A stretch of DNA of 64,000 nt. Source: Streptomyces nigrescens. GTDB lineage: Bacteria > Actinomycetota > Actinomycetes > Streptomycetales > Streptomycetaceae. Positions 25,182-33,042 of the stretch are shown piece after piece (positions within the stretch are counted from its first letter, which is position 1; each line of letters starts with the position of its first letter). The position numbers and the translations under genes were made by a program. Where the stretch lies: assembly GCA_024349765.1 (NCBI GenBank), contig AP026073.1, positions 5,332,001 through 5,396,000 on the forward strand. Reading direction: 5' to 3'. Below the pieces are notes generated by a model. The model was not told the DNA's origin, did no database searches, and was given only the letters and a program-made list of their open reading frames with translations.

Positions 25182-26059
25182 TGTGCGCTCCTCTCATTGC
25201 CGCGGTAGGACTCCCAGGTCCAGCCGAGGGTGCGGCGCGCCATGATGCCGACCGCGTGCCGGCGGTACTTGGCGCTGCCGCGCACGTCGTCGATCGGGTT
25301 GCAGGCACCGGAGGCGAGCTGCGCGAACTGCTTGGCCACGGACGGCGGGATGGGGTTGCCGGACTCCCAGAAGCCGCCCTCCTCCAGCGCCGCGGCGAGG
25401 AAGTCCTCGGCCTCGCGGGCCCGTACGGGGGTGGGTGCGGCGGAGCCGATGCCGGTGCGGACCGTGCGGGTCTCGGGGTGCAGCGCGATGCCGAAGGCGC
25501 ACACCGCGATGACCATGGCGTTGCGGGTGCCGACCTTGGAGAACTGCTGCGGGCCGTCGGCCTTCGGCAGATGCACCGAACGGATCAGTTCGTCGGGCGC
25601 GAGGGCGTTGCGCTTGACGCCGACGTAGAACTCGTCGATCGGGATCATGCGGCTGCCGCGGACGGACTCGACCTCGACCTCGCAGCCGGAGGCGAGCAGC
25701 GCGGGGTGGGCGTCACCGGCCGGGGAGGCGGTGCCGAGGTTGCCGCCGACGCCGCCGCGGTTGCGGATCTGCGGGGAGGCGACGGTGTGGGAGGCGAGCG
25801 CGAGACCGGGGAGTTCGGTCCGCAGGTTCTCCATGATCCTGGTGTAGGGAACGGAGGCGCCGAGGCGCACGGTCTTCTCTCCGACCTCCCACTCGCTCAG
25901 CTCACCGATGCGGTTCAGGTCGAGCAGGTACTCGGGGCGGCGGTGGTCGAAGTTGATCTCGACCATCACGTCCGTGCCGCCCGCGATGGGCACAGCGGTG
26001 GGGTGCTCGGCCTTGGCAGCGAGCGCCTCCTCCCAGCTGGCGGGGCGAAGGAAGTCCAT
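25172..26059 (-). CDS. Xanthine dehydrogenase, FAD-binding subunit
   Basis: A 295-residue CoxM/FAD subunit. It starts MDFLRPASWEEALAA, has the pyrophosphate-binding motif PIAGGTDVMVE (about residue 26) and the flavin motif IRNRGGVGGNLGTASPAGD (about residue 97), then the C-terminal CO_deh_flav_C domain. It is the first gene of the operon, divergent from the PucR-type regulator. The purine-rich site AAGAGGCC lies upstream of the ATG. Its presence next to the Mo and Fe-S genes makes a complete three-subunit enzyme. Confidence 0.95.
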   Translation of the reverse strand: MDFLRPASWEEALAAKAEHPTAVPIAGGTDVMVEINFDHRRPEYLLDLNRIGELSEWEVGEKTVRLGASVPYTRIMENLRTELPGLALASHTVASPQIRNRGGVGGNLGTASPAGDAHPALLASGCEVEVESVRGSRMIPIDEFYVGVKRNALAPDELIRSVHLPKADGPQQFSKVGTRNAMVIAVCAFGIALHPETRTVRTGIGSAAPTPVRAREAEDFLAAALEEGGFWESGNPIPPSVAKQFAQLASGACNPIDDVRGSAKYRRHAVGIMARRTLGWTWESYRGNERSAQCA

Positions 26060-26153
26060 GGGTGGCCTCTTCTACGAAAAGATGGGGTCGTCCGCTGCTC
26101 ATGGTGAGGAGCCGGGGCCCCCGTCGCCATCGAGCCGTTCATGTCTTGTTAAC

Positions 26154-26276
26154 GCGGTTGGTTTCAGTGAACGCGCCCGGGACCCACCCGGTGCAGTCAC
26201 CGAAACCATGAAGCGGTTGGCTGGCCAAGCCACCTGTCTTGTAGATTCGAACGAAAGACGAGGCTCTGAAACCTCG
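26154..26276. promoter_or_regulatory. Divergent control region of the xdh operon and PucR gene
   Basis: GGTTTCAGTGA (26160-26170) and TCACCGAAACC (26197-26207) form an 11-bp inverted repeat with one mismatch and a 26-base spacer. GCGGTTGG occurs directly repeated at about 26154 and 26213. CGAGG/CCTCG (26259-26263, 26272-26276) forms a further small dyad nearer the regulator gene. These are candidate PucR sites; binding is inference. Confidence 0.4.
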
Positions 26277-26324
26277 CGGCATTCCACCGGCAACACCAGA
26301 CAGCAAAGAACGGCGGGCGAGGTC

Positions 26325-27986
26325 ATGCGGCTCCGCGCACTCCTGGACACCCATACCCTGGGCCTTCGGCTGCTCGGCGGCGAGGACGAACTGGACCGCA
26401 CGGTACGCGGCGTGATGACCACGGACCTGCGGGATCCCAGCCGGTACCTCTCCGGCGGCGAGCTGGTGCTGACCGGTCTGGCCTGGCGCCGCGAGCCGGA
26501 GGACTCCGAGCGGTTCGTACGGATCCTGGCCTCGGCCGGGGTCGCCGGGCTCGGCGCGGGCGAGGCCGAGCTGGGCGCGATCCCCGACGATCTCGTCCAG
26601 GCCTGTGCCCGGCACCGCCTGCCGCTGTTCTCGGTGGACGAGACGGTCTCCTTCGCGTCCATCACCGAGCACGTGGTGCGGCAGGTCTCCAGCGAACGGG
26701 CCGGCGACCTGGCCGCCGTGGTGGACCGTCACCGCCGGCTGATGACGTCGGGCCCCACGGGCGGCGGCCCGGAGGTGGTCCTGGACCTGCTCGGCTCAGA
26801 CCTGGACCTGCGGGCCTGGGTGCTCTCCCCCACCGGCCGGCAGATCGCCGGATCGACGCTGGCCGGCTCCGGGCCCGAGCTGCCCGCCGACCTGGCCGCC
26901 CGGCTCGCCGGTGAGCATCTGGCGGCCGCCCGCAGCGGCCGGCGCGGGCCCCACCGGATCGCCCTGGAGGGAGCCACGTACTCGCTGTTCCCGATCCGCC
27001 ACGAGAGCCGTGACCTGCGGCAGACGCTGCTGAGCGACTGGCTGCTGGCCGTCGAGGCGGACGCCGGCGACTGGCCCGAGGAGCGGCTCGACCTGCTGCA
27101 CGGCGTCACCCAGCTGATCGCCGTCGAACGGGACCGGCGCGACGCCGCCCGTACGGTCCGCCGGCGGCTCGCACAGGAGGTGCTGGAGCTCGTCCAGACC
27201 GGTGCGCCGCCGGCCGAGATCGCGGCCCGGCTGCGGGTCGCGGCGCCGGTGCTGCTGCCCGGCCTGGGCACCGCCCCGCACTGGCAGATCGTGGTGGCCA
27301 GGGTCGAGTGGGAGGGCGGCGACCTGCCCGGCGGCCCGGTGGCGCAGTCCCTCCTGGAGGAGGTGCTGGTGGACCCGGGCACCTTCGGGCCGGAACCCTC
27401 CGACCGGATCGCGGTGGCGCACACCGGCGACGAGGCGGTGGCTCTGGTGCCGCTGCCGGTCCCGGACGAGCCCGAGGAGGGCCCGGCAGCCGGGCTGCAC
27501 GCGGATGCGCTGCTCTCCGTCGTCCAGGAGCCGCTGGGCCGCGGGCTGGACGGCGACGGGCGGCTGACGGTCGGGGTGAGCGCCTCGGTCCACTCGGCGG
27601 AGGGGCTGCGCGGCGCCCTGGAGGAGGCCCGGCACGCCCGCCGGGTGGCCGCGGCCCGCCCGGGCCGGGTCTGCGCCGCCGGCCACGAGGAGCTGGCCTC
27701 GCACGTCCTGCTGCTCCCGTTCGTCCCCGACGACGTCCGCCGCGCCTTCACCGCCCGCCTGCTGGACCCGCTCCGCGACTACGACCGCCGGCACCGCGCC
27801 GAGCTGATCCCGACCCTGGAGGCGTTCCTGGACTGCGACGGCTCCTGGACCCGCTGCGCCACCCGCCTCCACCTGCACGTCAACACGCTCCGCTACCGGG
27901 TCGGCCGGATCGAGCAGCTCACCGGCCGCGATCTGTCCCGCCTGGAGGACAAGCTGGACTTCTTCCTGGCTCTGCGGATGAGCTGA
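26325..27986 (+). CDS. PucR-family transcriptional regulator of purine catabolism
   Basis: A 553-residue regulator. The N-terminal PucR domain (DTHTLGLRLLGGEDELDRTVRG then SGGELVLTGLAWR) senses a ligand in known members. The middle is a CdaR/GGDEF-like region. The C-terminal HTH_30 reads RHRAELIPTLEAFLDCDGSWTRCA and HLHVNTLRYRVGRIEQLTG, the family signature. The start at 26325 (gcgagg just upstream) is preferred over the longer open frame from 25908, which would run into the divergent FAD gene. Its position implies control of the xdh operon and probably autoregulation. Confidence 0.93.
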   Translation: MRLRALLDTHTLGLRLLGGEDELDRTVRGVMTTDLRDPSRYLSGGELVLTGLAWRREPEDSERFVRILASAGVAGLGAGEAELGAIPDDLVQACARHRLPLFSVDETVSFASITEHVVRQVSSERAGDLAAVVDRHRRLMTSGPTGGGPEVVLDLLGSDLDLRAWVLSPTGRQIAGSTLAGSGPELPADLAARLAGEHLAAARSGRRGPHRIALEGATYSLFPIRHESRDLRQTLLSDWLLAVEADAGDWPEERLDLLHGVTQLIAVERDRRDAARTVRRRLAQEVLELVQTGAPPAEIAARLRVAAPVLLPGLGTAPHWQIVVARVEWEGGDLPGGPVAQSLLEEVLVDPGTFGPEPSDRIAVAHTGDEAVALVPLPVPDEPEEGPAAGLHADALLSVVQEPLGRGLDGDGRLTVGVSASVHSAEGLRGALEEARHARRVAAARPGRVCAAGHEELASHVLLLPFVPDDVRRAFTARLLDPLRDYDRRHRAELIPTLEAFLDCDGSWTRCATRLHLHVNTLRYRVGRIEQLTGRDLSRLEDKLDFFLALRMS

Positions 27987-28150
27987 GGGGGCGGTGGTGG
28001 GGGGCCGGCGCCCGCCCGCCCCCCCCAGCCGCACCCCGGCGTTCCGGAATCGGCCATTCGGGGTAACCCGAACGGGCGTCATCGCGCCAACTCCGTACGG
28101 CCCCCGACCACCTGCGCCACCGGGCGACCGCCCCGCGACGGGCCCGATCA

Positions 28151-28202
28151 GGGCCGTCCGGCTCCCCCGGACGGGCCACGGCGCGATTGTGAATTCATTC
28201 AC
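28151..28202 (+). promoter_or_regulatory. Hairpin and palindrome upstream of the 28291 gene
   Basis: A G/C-rich hairpin (about 28151-28177, GGCCGTCCGG pairing with CCGGACGGGCC) is followed by the palindrome GTGAAT-TC-ATTCAC (28189-28194, 28197-28202) in a locally AT-rich patch about 90 bp before the GTG start. The first may end the PucR transcript and the second is a candidate operator. Confidence 0.4.
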
Positions 28203-28290
28203 CCACCCCCTTGGCCGCACCACGGAATCCGTGCTGAGATTCGCCCAGGCTTCCTGTTTCCAGCTCAATGGCGCGCTCGGGGAGGGCAAT

Positions 28291-29160
28291 GTGGCGGATA
28301 CCGCCATGTCAGGATCCGCGGATGCCGCGGATTCCGTCAGTTCCGCCGATCCGGTATCGCTCGCGGTACCGGCACCGGCACCCGCACCGGAAGTACCGGC
28401 AGCCAGAACGGTCGAGGGGGACGATCCCCTCGACCGTGCCGTTTGGCGGCTGCGCTCCCGTGGCTGCTGGGACGACGCAGCCGCACTCCTGGAACCACAC
28501 TCCGCCCGGCACGCCCCGGCCGCCCTGCGGCGCGCCGCCCTCCTGGTGGAGCGCTGCATGTTCACGACCACCGGCTGGGCCGAGGCGGAGGACGCGCTGC
28601 GCGCCGCCGAGGCGCTGGCCGGCAACGACGACGAGCGGGGCGGCGCGGCCTGCGAACGCGGCCATCTCGCCTACGCCGCAACGGTGTTGGGCGTACGGGA
28701 CCGGGCCGACGAGGCTCGTTCGGCGCTCGGCCGGGCGGCCGCGCTGCTCGCCCCGACCGCGGCCGGCCGCCCGCTGCTGGACTTCCGGCGCGGACTGATG
28801 GCCGAGCACGTCGCGGACAGCCCGGACGCGGCCCGCGCCGCCTACCGCCGCGCCCACGCCGGCGCCACCGCCCAGGGCGACAGCCTGCTGCTGTCCTTCA
28901 CCTGGCGCCATCTGGCCGGACTCGCCCTGCGGGACGGGGAGTTGACGGAGGCCCGGCACGGGTTCGCCGAATCGCTGCGGATCCGCGAGGAACTGGGCTT
29001 CCTCGTCGGCACGGCCCCGGCGCTCGCGGCACTGGCCGACGCCGCGCCGGAGGACGACGCGGACCGCCTCCGCGCGGAGGCCGCCCGCCTCTTCCGCCTC
29101 ATGGGCGGCGTCCCCACCTGGCTCGCCGACCACCTTTCGACGGCCACGGCGGCCACGTAA
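28291..29160 (+). CDS. Helical-repeat (TPR-like) protein, function unknown
   Basis: A 289-residue protein. After a low-complexity N-terminus (SGSADAADSVSSADPVS, then a Pro/Ala run) it is rich in Ala/Leu/Arg helices with spaced motifs such as GWAEAEDALRAAEALAG, ADEARSALGRAAALL and ELTEARHGFAESLRIREELGF. These look like degenerate tetratricopeptide repeats of the kind found in LuxR or AfsR C-termini, but no DNA-binding domain is present. The GTG start at 28291 is chosen for GGAGG at 28281; an ATG at 28306 is the alternative. It is monocistronic, and no function can be assigned. Confidence 0.65.
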   Translation: MADTAMSGSADAADSVSSADPVSLAVPAPAPAPEVPAARTVEGDDPLDRAVWRLRSRGCWDDAAALLEPHSARHAPAALRRAALLVERCMFTTTGWAEAEDALRAAEALAGNDDERGGAACERGHLAYAATVLGVRDRADEARSALGRAAALLAPTAAGRPLLDFRRGLMAEHVADSPDAARAAYRRAHAGATAQGDSLLLSFTWRHLAGLALRDGELTEARHGFAESLRIREELGFLVGTAPALAALADAAPEDDADRLRAEAARLFRLMGGVPTWLADHLSTATAAT

Positions 29161-29330
29161 CCTCCCGCTCCGTCCCCGTAGACCGACCCGCCCGTCCGCC
29201 CGTTCCGTCGGTCCGTCCGTCGGTCCGCCCGACAACCCGCCGGTACGCCAACCCGCATGGTGCACGCCCCCGTTGGCCACGTCCGGCACCGCGCTCCATA
29301 CGGGGCGGCCGGAAAACCGCACCACCTGAC

Positions 29331-29359
29331 CCGCCCACCCCCCGAAGGGGGGTGGGCGG
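29331..29359. terminator. Perfect 13-bp hairpin with 3-base loop
   Basis: CCGCCCACCCCCC (29331-29343), GAA, and its exact complement (29347-29359). It lies 170 bp after the stop of the 28291 gene and is followed by an A-rich stretch. A strong terminator is the simplest reading. Confidence 0.6.
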
Positions 29360-29436
29360 CGGGGAAAAACAAAAAGAGGTGCGGGTGGGCGGCGGGGAAG
29401 AGGGCAGCCGCACGGCACGCCCACCCACACCGGCAC

Positions 29437-29472
29437 CCGCATCCGCATCCGCATCCGCATCCGCATCCGCAC
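29437..29472 (+). repeat. Hexanucleotide microsatellite (CCGCAT)n
   Basis: About five and a half copies of CCGCAT in tandem, in a non-coding stretch. Plus-strand frame reading gives a run of alternating His-Pro, which is an artefact. Confidence 0.9.
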
Positions 29473-29506
29473 CACCGTCGCGGGACGCCCCCACCCCGTG
29501 CTCCTG

Positions 29507-29733
29507 GGGCCCGCCCTCCCGCGCAGGCCCGTACGACGACCCTCCCGCGCAGACCCGCAGGCCCGCCCTCCCGCGCAGACCCGCAGGCCCGCCCTCCCGC
29601 GCAGACCCGCAGGCCCGCCCTCCCGCGCAGGCCCGTACGACCGCCCTTCCGCGCAGACCCGCAGGCCCGCCCTCCCGCGCAGGCCCGTACGACCGCCCTT
29701 CCGCGCAGGCCCGTACGACCGCCCGCCGCCCCG
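29507..29733 (+). repeat. 26-bp minisatellite, about eight units of two types
   Basis: The A of each GCGCAG lies at 29525, 29551, 29577, 29603, 29629, 29655, 29681 and 29707, an exact 26-bp period. Units are of two kinds: one with GCAGACCCGCAGG and one with GCAGGCCCGTACG. The order is Y-X-X-X-Y-X-Y-Y (Y the GTACG type). As 26 is not a multiple of 3, long frames across it on both strands are artefacts. The rest of 29161-30086 shows no supported gene, only a 9-bp dyad CCCAGGACA/TGTCCTGGG (29782, 29848). Confidence 0.9.
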
Positions 29734-30086
29734 CGTCCTCGCCCGCCGACGCGCACCCCCGCTCCCACCCACCCCCACCCGCCCAGGACATGTCAAGGCA
29801 TCGTCATCAGCCATGCCCATGTTCACCACGATTGGCCGGAACAGGTCTGTCCTGGGAGCGGATCGGCCGGGGCGCGACGGTCGGCGGGTGGCGGGCCGCG
29901 GCGGCGCGAGGGGTGAACCGTGAGGTGGGCGACGCGCACCGGCCGGGCGGGCGGTGGGGATGCGACCTGCCCCGCCTGCCCCGAGAATGGCCTCAAGTCG
30001 CACTGTGAGCGGGCGGCACGGCCTGGATGCTGGTCCGGGACCAGCTGGGGCCCCTCCCATCGACAGAGCCCACCAGGAGGCCATCT

Positions 30087-30962
30087 GTGGCAGCAGGAGT
30101 GACCAAGACGACCACTGGAACCGACTGGGGCAAGGCGGATTTCGAGGCGATCTACAACTGCCCTGATCCGCGCCGGTACTTCACCACGCTGCAACCCCTG
30201 GAGTACCAGATTCCGCACCACGGCCAGGCGGTTTTCCGCGAGCTGGCCGAGAACCTGCGACGGCGCCGCGGTGACCGCCCCCCGCTGAGCGTCGTGGATC
30301 TGTGCTGCTCGTACGGGGTCAACGCGGCGCTGCTCAACTACCGGCTGTCCCTGACCGACCTCTACGGGCGCTATGCCGGATACCGTCCGGACGGTCCGAC
30401 GACCGGCCAACTGATCGACGAGGACCGTACGTTCTTCGCCACTCGGCGGCGCGCCGAAGCCGTCCGGGTGACCGGCATCGACGCGGCGGATCGGGCCGTG
30501 GGGTACGCGCGCGCGGTCGGCCTGCTCGACCACGGCTTCGCGGAGAACCTGGAGCTCGACGATCCGAGCCCGGAGTTGCGCGCCGTACTGGCCGGCACCG
30601 ATCTGATCACCGTCACCGGCGGCGTGGGCTACATCTCCGCCCGGACCTTCGCCCGGCTCTTCGACTGTGTGAACCGGCCACCCTGGGTCGCCGCGTTCGT
30701 CCTGCGGACGGTCTCCTACCGGCCGGTGTCCGCGCTGCTGGCCCGGGCCGGGCTGGTGACCGAGCAGCTCACCACCCGTACGTTCCGCCAGCGGCGGTTC
30801 GCCGACGGCGACGAGCGGCGCGCGGCGTTCGAGGCGCTGGCCCGGCGCGGGCTGTCCATCGCGGGCAAGGAGTCCGACGGCTTCTACCACGCCGATCTGT
30901 ACCTGTCCCGGCCGGCCGCCGAGGTCGCGGCACTGCCCCTGACGGAACTGCTGCCGGGCTGA
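30087..30962 (+). CDS. SAM-dependent methyltransferase-like protein, function unknown
   Basis: A 291-residue protein with a possible SAM-binding motif I in SVVDLCCSYGVNAALL (about residue 72) followed by helices. A later VTGIDAADRAVGYARAVGL fits motif II with an acidic residue for the ribose. A VTGGVGYISARTF segment follows. No catalytic motif tells the substrate class. The GTG start at 30087 is preceded by caggagg (30074-30080) with 6-base spacing, which decides the start. It is monocistronic, convergent with the FadR-type gene after a 160-bp gap. Confidence 0.7.
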   Translation: MAAGVTKTTTGTDWGKADFEAIYNCPDPRRYFTTLQPLEYQIPHHGQAVFRELAENLRRRRGDRPPLSVVDLCCSYGVNAALLNYRLSLTDLYGRYAGYRPDGPTTGQLIDEDRTFFATRRRAEAVRVTGIDAADRAVGYARAVGLLDHGFAENLELDDPSPELRAVLAGTDLITVTGGVGYISARTFARLFDCVNRPPWVAAFVLRTVSYRPVSALLARAGLVTEQLTTRTFRQRRFADGDERRAAFEALARRGLSIAGKESDGFYHADLYLSRPAAEVAALPLTELLPG

Positions 30963-31122
30963 GCGCGGGCCGGGTCCGGGTTGGCCGAGCCGGCCGATCC
31001 GGGCGGCCGGGCCCGCCGGTCGGCATCGGTTGACCGGTCGTTCCGGGCGGCCGGACCCGCGGTCCCGTGGACGAGCCGAACGACCGGGCATCCGGCCCAC
31101 CCGGCCCATGCGCCCGGCCCGC

Positions 31123-31821
31123 TCAATGCGGGTGCCGGGCCACCGAGACGTGTTCGCGGGCGATGCGCTCGGCGACGGTGTACTCCTGGGCGATCAGGGC
31201 GTCGAGCAGCGCGGTGTGTTCGGAGGCGTCGGCCAGCAGCTCGGCGGTGCGCAGGCGGGCGCCGCCGGCCGCGGACCACTGGGCGCGGCGGAGCAGGTCG
31301 CCGGTGACCTCGGTGAGCCGGCGGTTGCCGGTGAGCGACATCACGGCCTGGTGGAAGGCGTGGTCGGCCTCGGCGTAGCCGGCCCGGTCGCCGCGGGCGG
31401 CGGCCGCGACGCCCGAGGCGGCGAGCGGGCGCAGCTCCTCCCAGCGCTCCGGGGGCAGCGCCCGGGCCAGCCGGACGATCGCGGGCACCTCCAGCATGGT
31501 GCGGACCTCGGCCAGCTCGGCGAGGTCGCGGGAGCTGCGTTCGGCGATCCGGAAGCCGCGGTTGGGCACGACCTCGACGGCGCCCTCACCGGCGAGCTGC
31601 TGCATGGCCTCCCGGACCGGGGTCGCGGACACCCCGTAGCGCTCGGCGAGCGCCGGGCCGGAGTAGACCTCGCCGGGGGCCAGCTCACCGTCGACCAGGG
31701 CCCGGCGCAGCGCGGCCAGCACCTGGGCGCGGACCGAGTGCCGCCGGGGCGCGGCGGGACCGGGCTGCGCGGGCACCCAGGCCCGTGCGCGCGGCGGCTG
31801 CTCCGCTGTGCCCTGCTCCAT
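31123..31821 (-). CDS. GntR-family regulator, FadR/FCD subfamily
   Basis: A 232-residue regulator. The N-terminal winged HTH reads VRAQVLAALRRALVDGELAPGEVYSG then LAERYGVSATPVREAMQQLAGEGAV, the GntR signature. The C-terminal FCD domain has the metal-binding pattern with EVRTMLEVPA, EADHAFHQAVM and the final ERIAREHV. FCD domains usually bind small carboxylic acids. The start MEQGTAEQPP is chosen because AAGGAG lies 6 bases upstream; the frame extends to 31848. It is divergent from the iron-regulated gene, and its target is unknown. Confidence 0.92.
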   Translation of the reverse strand: MEQGTAEQPPRARAWVPAQPGPAAPRRHSVRAQVLAALRRALVDGELAPGEVYSGPALAERYGVSATPVREAMQQLAGEGAVEVVPNRGFRIAERSSRDLAELAEVRTMLEVPAIVRLARALPPERWEELRPLAASGVAAAARGDRAGYAEADHAFHQAVMSLTGNRRLTEVTGDLLRRAQWSAAGGARLRTAELLADASEHTALLDALIAQEYTVAERIAREHVSVARHPH

Positions 31822-31962
31822 GGCGGCTCCTTCTGACATTCCCAGCACGATAGGCGGCCTTGGCGATAGTTCAAATCCGGAAGGAGGCGGATCGGCCGGT
31901 CCCGGCCCCCGTACGGAGGGTCCAGGACTGGCTCGCGAGGGGCACGGGTAGGGTTTCCGCTA

Positions 31963-31977
31963 AGGTAAGCCTTACCT
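31963..31977 (+). promoter_or_regulatory. IdeR/DmdR-type iron box
   Basis: AGGTAAG-C-CTTACCT is a perfect dyad that matches the core of the actinobacterial iron box (TTAGGTTAGGCTAACCTAA type). It lies 30 bases before the ATG of the FhuF-like gene and probably overlaps its promoter. Repression under iron-replete conditions is expected. Confidence 0.8.
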
Positions 31978-32007
31978 GCCAACGCTCGCGATTCGGTGGT
32001 CACCCCC

Positions 32008-32847
32008 ATGGCTTCTGCCCTCGCCGCCCCGCCCCTCACACACCCCGTCGCCGAGTCGTACGCGCGCCTCACCGAGGTATTTCCCGGCCTGCGGGTCTCG
32101 CTGTGGGACGCGGCGCCGCCGACCGGGGACGGCTGGGTGTGCGCGGCCGGGCTCGCGGCCGGCGGGGAGGCCCTGGAATCCTTCCTGGCCTGGGACGACG
32201 CCCAGATCCAGCGGGACTACGGGCAGTCCGCCCGGCCCGACGTCGTCGCCAGTTTCGCGCTGCACCGCTATGCCTGGCCGGCCTGCCTGCTGATCACGAT
32301 CCCGTGGTTCCTGCACCGCCGGGTGCCGTACCTGCCCGTGCAGGACGTCTGCTTCCAGCGCGAGCTGGGCCGGATGGCGGTGCGCATCGGCTCGTTCGGG
32401 TGCCTCCCGGACGATCCGGCGGCGGCGCTGCCCGGTGCCCGGGTGGTGCCGGACGAGGAGGCGCTGCGCGCGGAGGTGCGGGCGGCGGTGGCCGGGCATC
32501 TGGCGCCCGTCCTGGAGGGCTTCCGCGGGCGGATGCGGCGTGGTCCGCGGGCGCTGTGGGGCATGGCCTCCGACGAGATCGTCGAGGGGCTGTGGTACCT
32601 GGGGCACCTGCTGGGTGAGGAGCCGCGCGCGGTGGCGGAGCTGGAGCGGCTGCTGCCGGGCGCCACCTCCCCGTACGTGGGTGGCGCCGGTTTCCGTACG
32701 CTGACCGGTCCGGACGGGACGGCGCTGCAGACCCGGGACCGCGCGAGCTGCTGCATGTTCTACACGCTGCGTCCCGAGGACACCTGCATCACCTGTCCAC
32801 GCACCTGCGACGCGGATCGCATCACCCGCCTCACCGCAACCAGCTGA
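32008..32847 (+). CDS. FhuF-like (2Fe-2S) siderophore-iron reductase
   Basis: A 279-residue protein with the C-terminal FhuF cysteine pattern: SCCMFYTLRPEDTCITCPRTC, in which the CC-x10-C-x2-C set binds a 2Fe-2S cluster. FhuF proteins reduce ferric iron held by siderophores in the cytoplasm. The iron box immediately upstream supports this role. No siderophore biosynthesis or ABC uptake genes lie nearby. An in-frame GTG at 31996 is an alternative start; neither has a good Shine-Dalgarno site. Confidence 0.85.
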   Translation: MASALAAPPLTHPVAESYARLTEVFPGLRVSLWDAAPPTGDGWVCAAGLAAGGEALESFLAWDDAQIQRDYGQSARPDVVASFALHRYAWPACLLITIPWFLHRRVPYLPVQDVCFQRELGRMAVRIGSFGCLPDDPAAALPGARVVPDEEALRAEVRAAVAGHLAPVLEGFRGRMRRGPRALWGMASDEIVEGLWYLGHLLGEEPRAVAELERLLPGATSPYVGGAGFRTLTGPDGTALQTRDRASCCMFYTLRPEDTCITCPRTCDADRITRLTATS

Positions 32848-33042
32848 CCCGCACACCACCCGTTCGGGTCGCCCCATTCGAACTCAACTCGCCGTGCACA
32901 TACGGCAGTTCGAGGGTGGCGTCCGCTATCTGCCGGTCCTCCCCCTCCTTGGCGTTCTCTTGCTCCGAAAGCCCTTGGGGGACGAGTGGATTCCGCCAGG
33001 ATGTCGCGCGAAATCGCGTATCCGAGGCAAGGGATCCCCACC

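Noticed and set aside
29507..29733. CRISPR array
   Set aside because: The 26-bp units are directly adjacent with no unique spacers, and no cas genes are present.
29257..29916. Possible His-Pro-rich protein in the minisatellite region
   Set aside because: The repeat period of 26 bp shifts frame at each unit and no ribosome site precedes it, so the frames are products of the repeats.
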